From Stomorhina lunata (lineage: Eukaryota > Arthropoda > Insecta > Diptera > Rhiniidae), in the NCBI GenBank assembly GCA_933228675.1, contig OW121741.1:119581564-119645563 (forward strand): 64,000 nucleotides of DNA, read 5' to 3'. Shown one piece after another: positions 60,646 to 64,000 of the stretch. The notes beneath the pieces were generated by a model that saw only the letters and a list, made by a program, of their open reading frames with translations, was not told the origin of the DNA and ran no database searches. The position numbers and the translations under genes were made by a program. The number at the start of each line of letters is the position of its first letter. The stretch's first letter is position 1.

Positions 60646-61668
60646 CTGGCAGTCTTATTTAACCACTGCATCAATATTGGCTACTTTCCAAGGAATTGGA
60701 AAAAAGCCTTGGTAGTACCAATTTCAAAGCCAAGAACAGATCAAAAGCAATGCAGCAATTATAGGCCCATTTCCTTGTTGTCGCCCTTTGGAAAGCTTTT
60801 GGAATCTTTTATCGTAGGTAGAATAAATGACACGATCGAGGAGGGGAATATCCTTGCTGACTCTCAATTTGGATTTAGGCGTGGTCACTCAACTTCACAT
60901 GCACTGATGGTCTTTGGTGACTATGTAGCTAGGGCTCTTAATAAGAGATACCCTACTATAGCAGTCAGCTTAGATATTTCCAAAGCTTTTGACACGGTCT
61001 GGCGGAATGGGGTCATATTCAAGATGATGAATCTTGGATTTGATAGACATCTTTGCCGAATTGTGTTAAACTTTTTGCTTGAAAGAAAGTTCATTGTGAG
61101 GGTGGGTGATTGCCGCTCGAATGAAAAATTGGTGACAGCGGGGGTACCTCAGGGTTCTCTTCTTGGTCCTGTCCTTTATAATATATTTGTACATGATATC
61201 CCTAAGCCTCCAGAGGGTGACCTTCTTCTTACATATGCAGATGATACTTTAATTGCCTCATCGGGTCCACGGGCAAGAAGTGTTAACCAAAAAGTTAATA
61301 CATACCTGTCAAAGTTGGCGGAATACTTCGAGAAGTGGAGGTTACGCCTGAATATTCAGAAATCGACGGCTATTATTATTAAAGGCAGACGAAAATATCT
61401 ATATCCAAACAGTAGGGGGTTCATTCCCTCTCTAATGATTGGTGGTGAGCTTCTTACTGTTTCAGATAGGATAAAATATTTAGGCGCAATCTTCCACGAA
61501 AACTTTGAGTTTTACCGCCACATTGACTTCGTATTGGAGCGCACAAAACGCACTTTTGCCACTTATCGAGGCATTCTTGGACGACAGGGGTGCTTGGATA
61601 AGAAAGTGGGTCTGCTTGCAACAGGGTGCAAACCTCATGTTTTATCACAGAAGAATTGGAACACTTAA
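60646..61668 (+). pseudogene. Reverse transcriptase fragment of a non-LTR retrotransposon (Jockey/LOA/R1-like group)
   Basis: An uninterrupted frame of 340 residues joined to the target duplication. There is no ATG near the start because the element is 5'-truncated; the first residues LAVLFNHCINIGYFPRNWKKA are already family sequence. RT blocks in order (residues counted from 60646): NYRPISLLS at 38, FGFRRGHSTSHAL at 75, LDISKAFDTVW at 109 with the catalytic Asp 110, GVPQGSLLGP at 166, the YADD active site at 197-200, WRLRLNIQKS at 231, and IKYLGAIF at 276. The endonuclease and any ORF1 are missing. After block E the frame stops at 61666-61668, where relatives continue for many residues. A second frame running to 61702 suggests a frameshift or internal deletion at about 61610-61630. 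The intact catalytic block could still fold, but a retrotransposition-competent protein is excluded. Clade placement is tentative. Confidence 0.88.
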
Positions 61669-61702
61669 TATTAATAATGCCGTGTACAACACTGCTCAAT
61701 AG

Positions 61703-62063
61703 GGCTTTTGTGCAATTTTATTATATCCTTCTAAAACTATTGTAAATATTTTTTTCACCTATTTTGTCTCTTTTGTAAATAGTATTAGTATTAAGCTAGT
61801 TTTTAACTACTTATAAAATTATATTTAATCGCATCCCTTTTTTCCATTTTTTGGGGAACATATATGAAATGAATTATAAAACATATTTGTGAATCCAATG
61901 TAATACACGTAACCTAAAATAGTTATTGTGATATGTATATAAATATATAAATTGCTTAGTCCTAGAAAAATACCTCATGTATGTTAGGAAATGTATATAT
62001 TATTAAAATAGAATGAGAAAACATAAATTAAAAGAAATTTTTTGGAAATAAACTTGAAACTTG
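61703..62063 (+). other. 3' untranslated region of the truncated LINE
   Basis: Non-coding AT-rich tail after the last in-frame stops. It contains an AATAAA at 62047-62052 just before the short repeated ACTTGAA end. Confidence 0.65.
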
Positions 62064-62076
62064 AATTAGAAATTTT
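62064..62076 (+). repeat. Right target-site duplication of the LINE insertion
   Basis: AATTAGAAATTTT, identical to 60633-60645; the minisatellite continues after it. Confidence 0.85.
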
Positions 62077-62670
62077 TAAAAAAAATTTCCTATAAAAATA
62101 AGAAATTTTTGAAAAATTTCCTATAAAAATAAGAAATTTTTGAAAAATTTCCAATAAGAATAAATATAAAAATAAGAAATTAAAAAAAAAAATTTCCTAT
62201 AAAAATAAGAAAATTTTCTATAAAAATAAAAAATGTTTAAAAAAATTCCTATAAAAATTAAACATTTTTTTAAAAACTTCCTATAAAAATAAGAAAATTT
62301 TGAAAACTTTCCTATAAAAATAAGAAATTATTGAAAATTATTCTTTAGAAATAAGAAATTTTGAAAAATTTCCCACAAAAATAAGAGATTTTTTAAAAAT
62401 TTCCTATAAAAATAAAAATTTTTAAACAATTTTCTATAAAAATTCAAATTTTTGAAACATTTTCTATAAAAATATGAAATTTTTGAAAAATTTCCTAAAA
62501 AAACAAGAAATTTTTGAAAAATTTCCTAAAAAATAAAAAAATTTTCAAAAATTTCCTATAAAAATAAAAAATTTTCTTTAAAAATATGAAGTGTTTTTAT
62601 AAAAATAATTATTTAAAAAAAAATATAACATTTTAAAAGATTTTTAAGAAAAAAATTTTAAAAAATTTCT
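62064..62670 (+). repeat. 31 bp minisatellite array, right of the LINE insertion
   Basis: About 19 plus-orientation units, increasingly degenerate to the right, the continuation of the array at 59845. Confidence 0.9.
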
Positions 62671-64000
62671 CTAACTGAAGATTTACCTAAAATAATACCC
62701 ACAAAAAGCCTTTGTGTTGCCTGCATATTAAATTCTTATCGATTTAATCATTAAATATCATGTCTTTTTTATGAAAATTGTTTGTAATAAATATTATGTT
62801 TATATAACAAAAAAAAAACGTCTTGGGGGAAAAAGAACAAAATTTATGAGCATTTTTTTATAACTTAAATTACTTTACAGTTGATTAAGCTAAAAGCACC
62901 TAAAAATACAAAACCCAAGAAATAAAGATGATGGTATTATTACACCTGATTAGAAAACTTTCAGCTCCCATTCATCGAATGGAGGAGTGAGTACCTGTTT
63001 TATGGCTTAATTTTAAACCGTAAAATTTTTATTTAATTACTTATTTTTTCTTGTTGGCTAAAAAGTTTTTCGAAAACCTAGAATCTATTTTTAATACCAA
63101 GACAAATTAGACTTTAATTTAACATTTTATTTATGTATTATTTTATGGCCGCTTTTTTATGTCTTTATATCTATGGAAATTTAAATTAACAATAATTATG
63201 TTTTTGGTAGGAAAATCTACTCTAGTGACTAATACAAATTTTGAGTTTTACCTTCTTTTCGTGATTAAGCCATAAAATTAACTCTCTTGTTAAATGCCCC
63301 CACTAATGTCTGTTAAGGGTCATTTGATAATAAACACCTACACACAGTGGTTTACGGACGCTTTTTTTTGGAAATAATTCTTTAACTTTTGAACGACTGG
63401 AGATATTTGAATGAAATTTGACATGGTGATAGTCAAGGAGTATTCGAGTTGGTTTTTAAAAGCACTGGTCCATGAGGGGTCGGGAGAGTGATTGATGGAC
63501 CTTCAAAGTTGGTCACCTCGGGTGTTCGACTTTTTTAAAAATTCGCCAAAAATCCATTTATGTATGGATTGAAAAGAAATTTTAAACTTAAGTTGTCCTT
63601 GAGAAGATCTACAAAAAATACGCTTAAATGTGTAGGTTATCTCCTTTGGATTTCGAGATATTTGGGTAAAAAGGAATTTTTAGGTTGATTTTTTACCTCT
63701 TTTTTTAAGCTTTTTTTGATCTGGTGGACGCATCTGAGGACCAAAAATTTTTTAAGAATATTCTTTAAATTTGTAATAAAATTCTGAATAATTTTTGTGC
63801 AAGTTAGTTATAGAAATCTTCTTTTGTTTAAAAGTTAAAAATATTCAAAGTTGAAACTTACAAAAAATTTCGCTTTTTTTTTAGTTTTTCCCCAAAAGAT
63901 AGCTATATTTTTTCACTAATAAAAAAATATTTTCTTAAGAAACATAAAAAGATTTTTAAAGTTTTTAAAAGAAAACATAATGAGAATGCGTATAAAACAA
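62671..64000. other. Non-coding stretch with a possible dispersed element from about 63343
   Basis: No gene seen. From 63343 the sequence CACAGTGGTTTACGGACGC and about 650 bp after it is less AT-biased, with phrases such as TGATTGATGGACCTTCAAAG and TTTGGATTTCGAGATATTTG, and looks like a transposon interior. CACAGTGG is the start of Transib-type termini, but the other end is beyond the window. Confidence 0.4.

Larger units (their letters stand above)
60646..62063 (+). mobile_element. 5'-truncated non-LTR retrotransposon inserted into the minisatellite
   Basis: A 1,418 bp insertion bounded by 13 bp direct repeats. It starts inside the reverse transcriptase domain and ends with AATAAA (62047-62052) and a short tandem tail ACTTGAAACTTG. 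The array continues in the same orientation on both sides. GC content is much higher than the surroundings, so the insertion is younger than the array. Confidence 0.88.

Overview
The window is extremely AT-rich eukaryotic DNA, almost certainly from a higher fly. The evidence is an insect-type Ty3/Gypsy tail, a fly-type non-LTR reverse transcriptase, a dispersed repeat with the phrases TATGGGAGCTA..GGTCAAATATGG and GACGGACGGACATAGCTAAA, and hAT-like non-autonomous elements. A calyptrate such as a blowfly is my best guess, from recollection of similar intronic repeats and not from a search. I see no host protein-coding exon; the window reads as intergenic, intronic or heterochromatic repeat sequence.

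Layout. Positions 1-518 hold the 3' end of a Ty3/Gypsy element (integrase C-terminus plus LTR). Positions 915-2665 and 20309-20990 are two copies of a dispersed element carrying a CTATAGAAA minisatellite. Positions 8374-12605 form a 4.2 kb hAT-like non-autonomous element with terminal inverted repeats and an 8 bp target duplication; most of it is a 30 bp minisatellite with higher-order repeats. Positions 13.6-20.3 kb are a mosaic of nested transposons: related hAT-like ends, an old dispersed repeat, a decayed RTE-like reverse transcriptase inside it, and a fold-back hAT-like element with a perfect 8 bp target duplication. From 22.1 kb to 62.7 kb the window is dominated by arrays of related 30-32 bp AT-rich minisatellites in alternating orientation. 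These include an about 7.5 kb, about 250-copy 30 bp array (41.5-49.05 kb) and an about 3.8 kb, about 119-copy 32 bp array (51.4-55.2 kb). A 5'-truncated LINE with a 13 bp target duplication lies inside one array (60646-62063).

The most important item is at 31565-35345. It is a composite, non-coding element of five head-to-tail units followed by inverted units, each exactly 555 bp plus a variable poly(T)/poly(A) tract. Every unit carries a hammerhead self-cleaving ribozyme with a complete core, a very short helix III and a long helix I. The whole block lies between 14 bp direct repeats inside a minisatellite. This is the architecture of an animal retrozyme (a non-autonomous retroelement that moves through self-cleaved, circularised RNA), here in an unusual tandem-plus-inverted arrangement. 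The long repetitive open frames in the minisatellites are artefacts of unit lengths divisible by three and are not annotated as genes.
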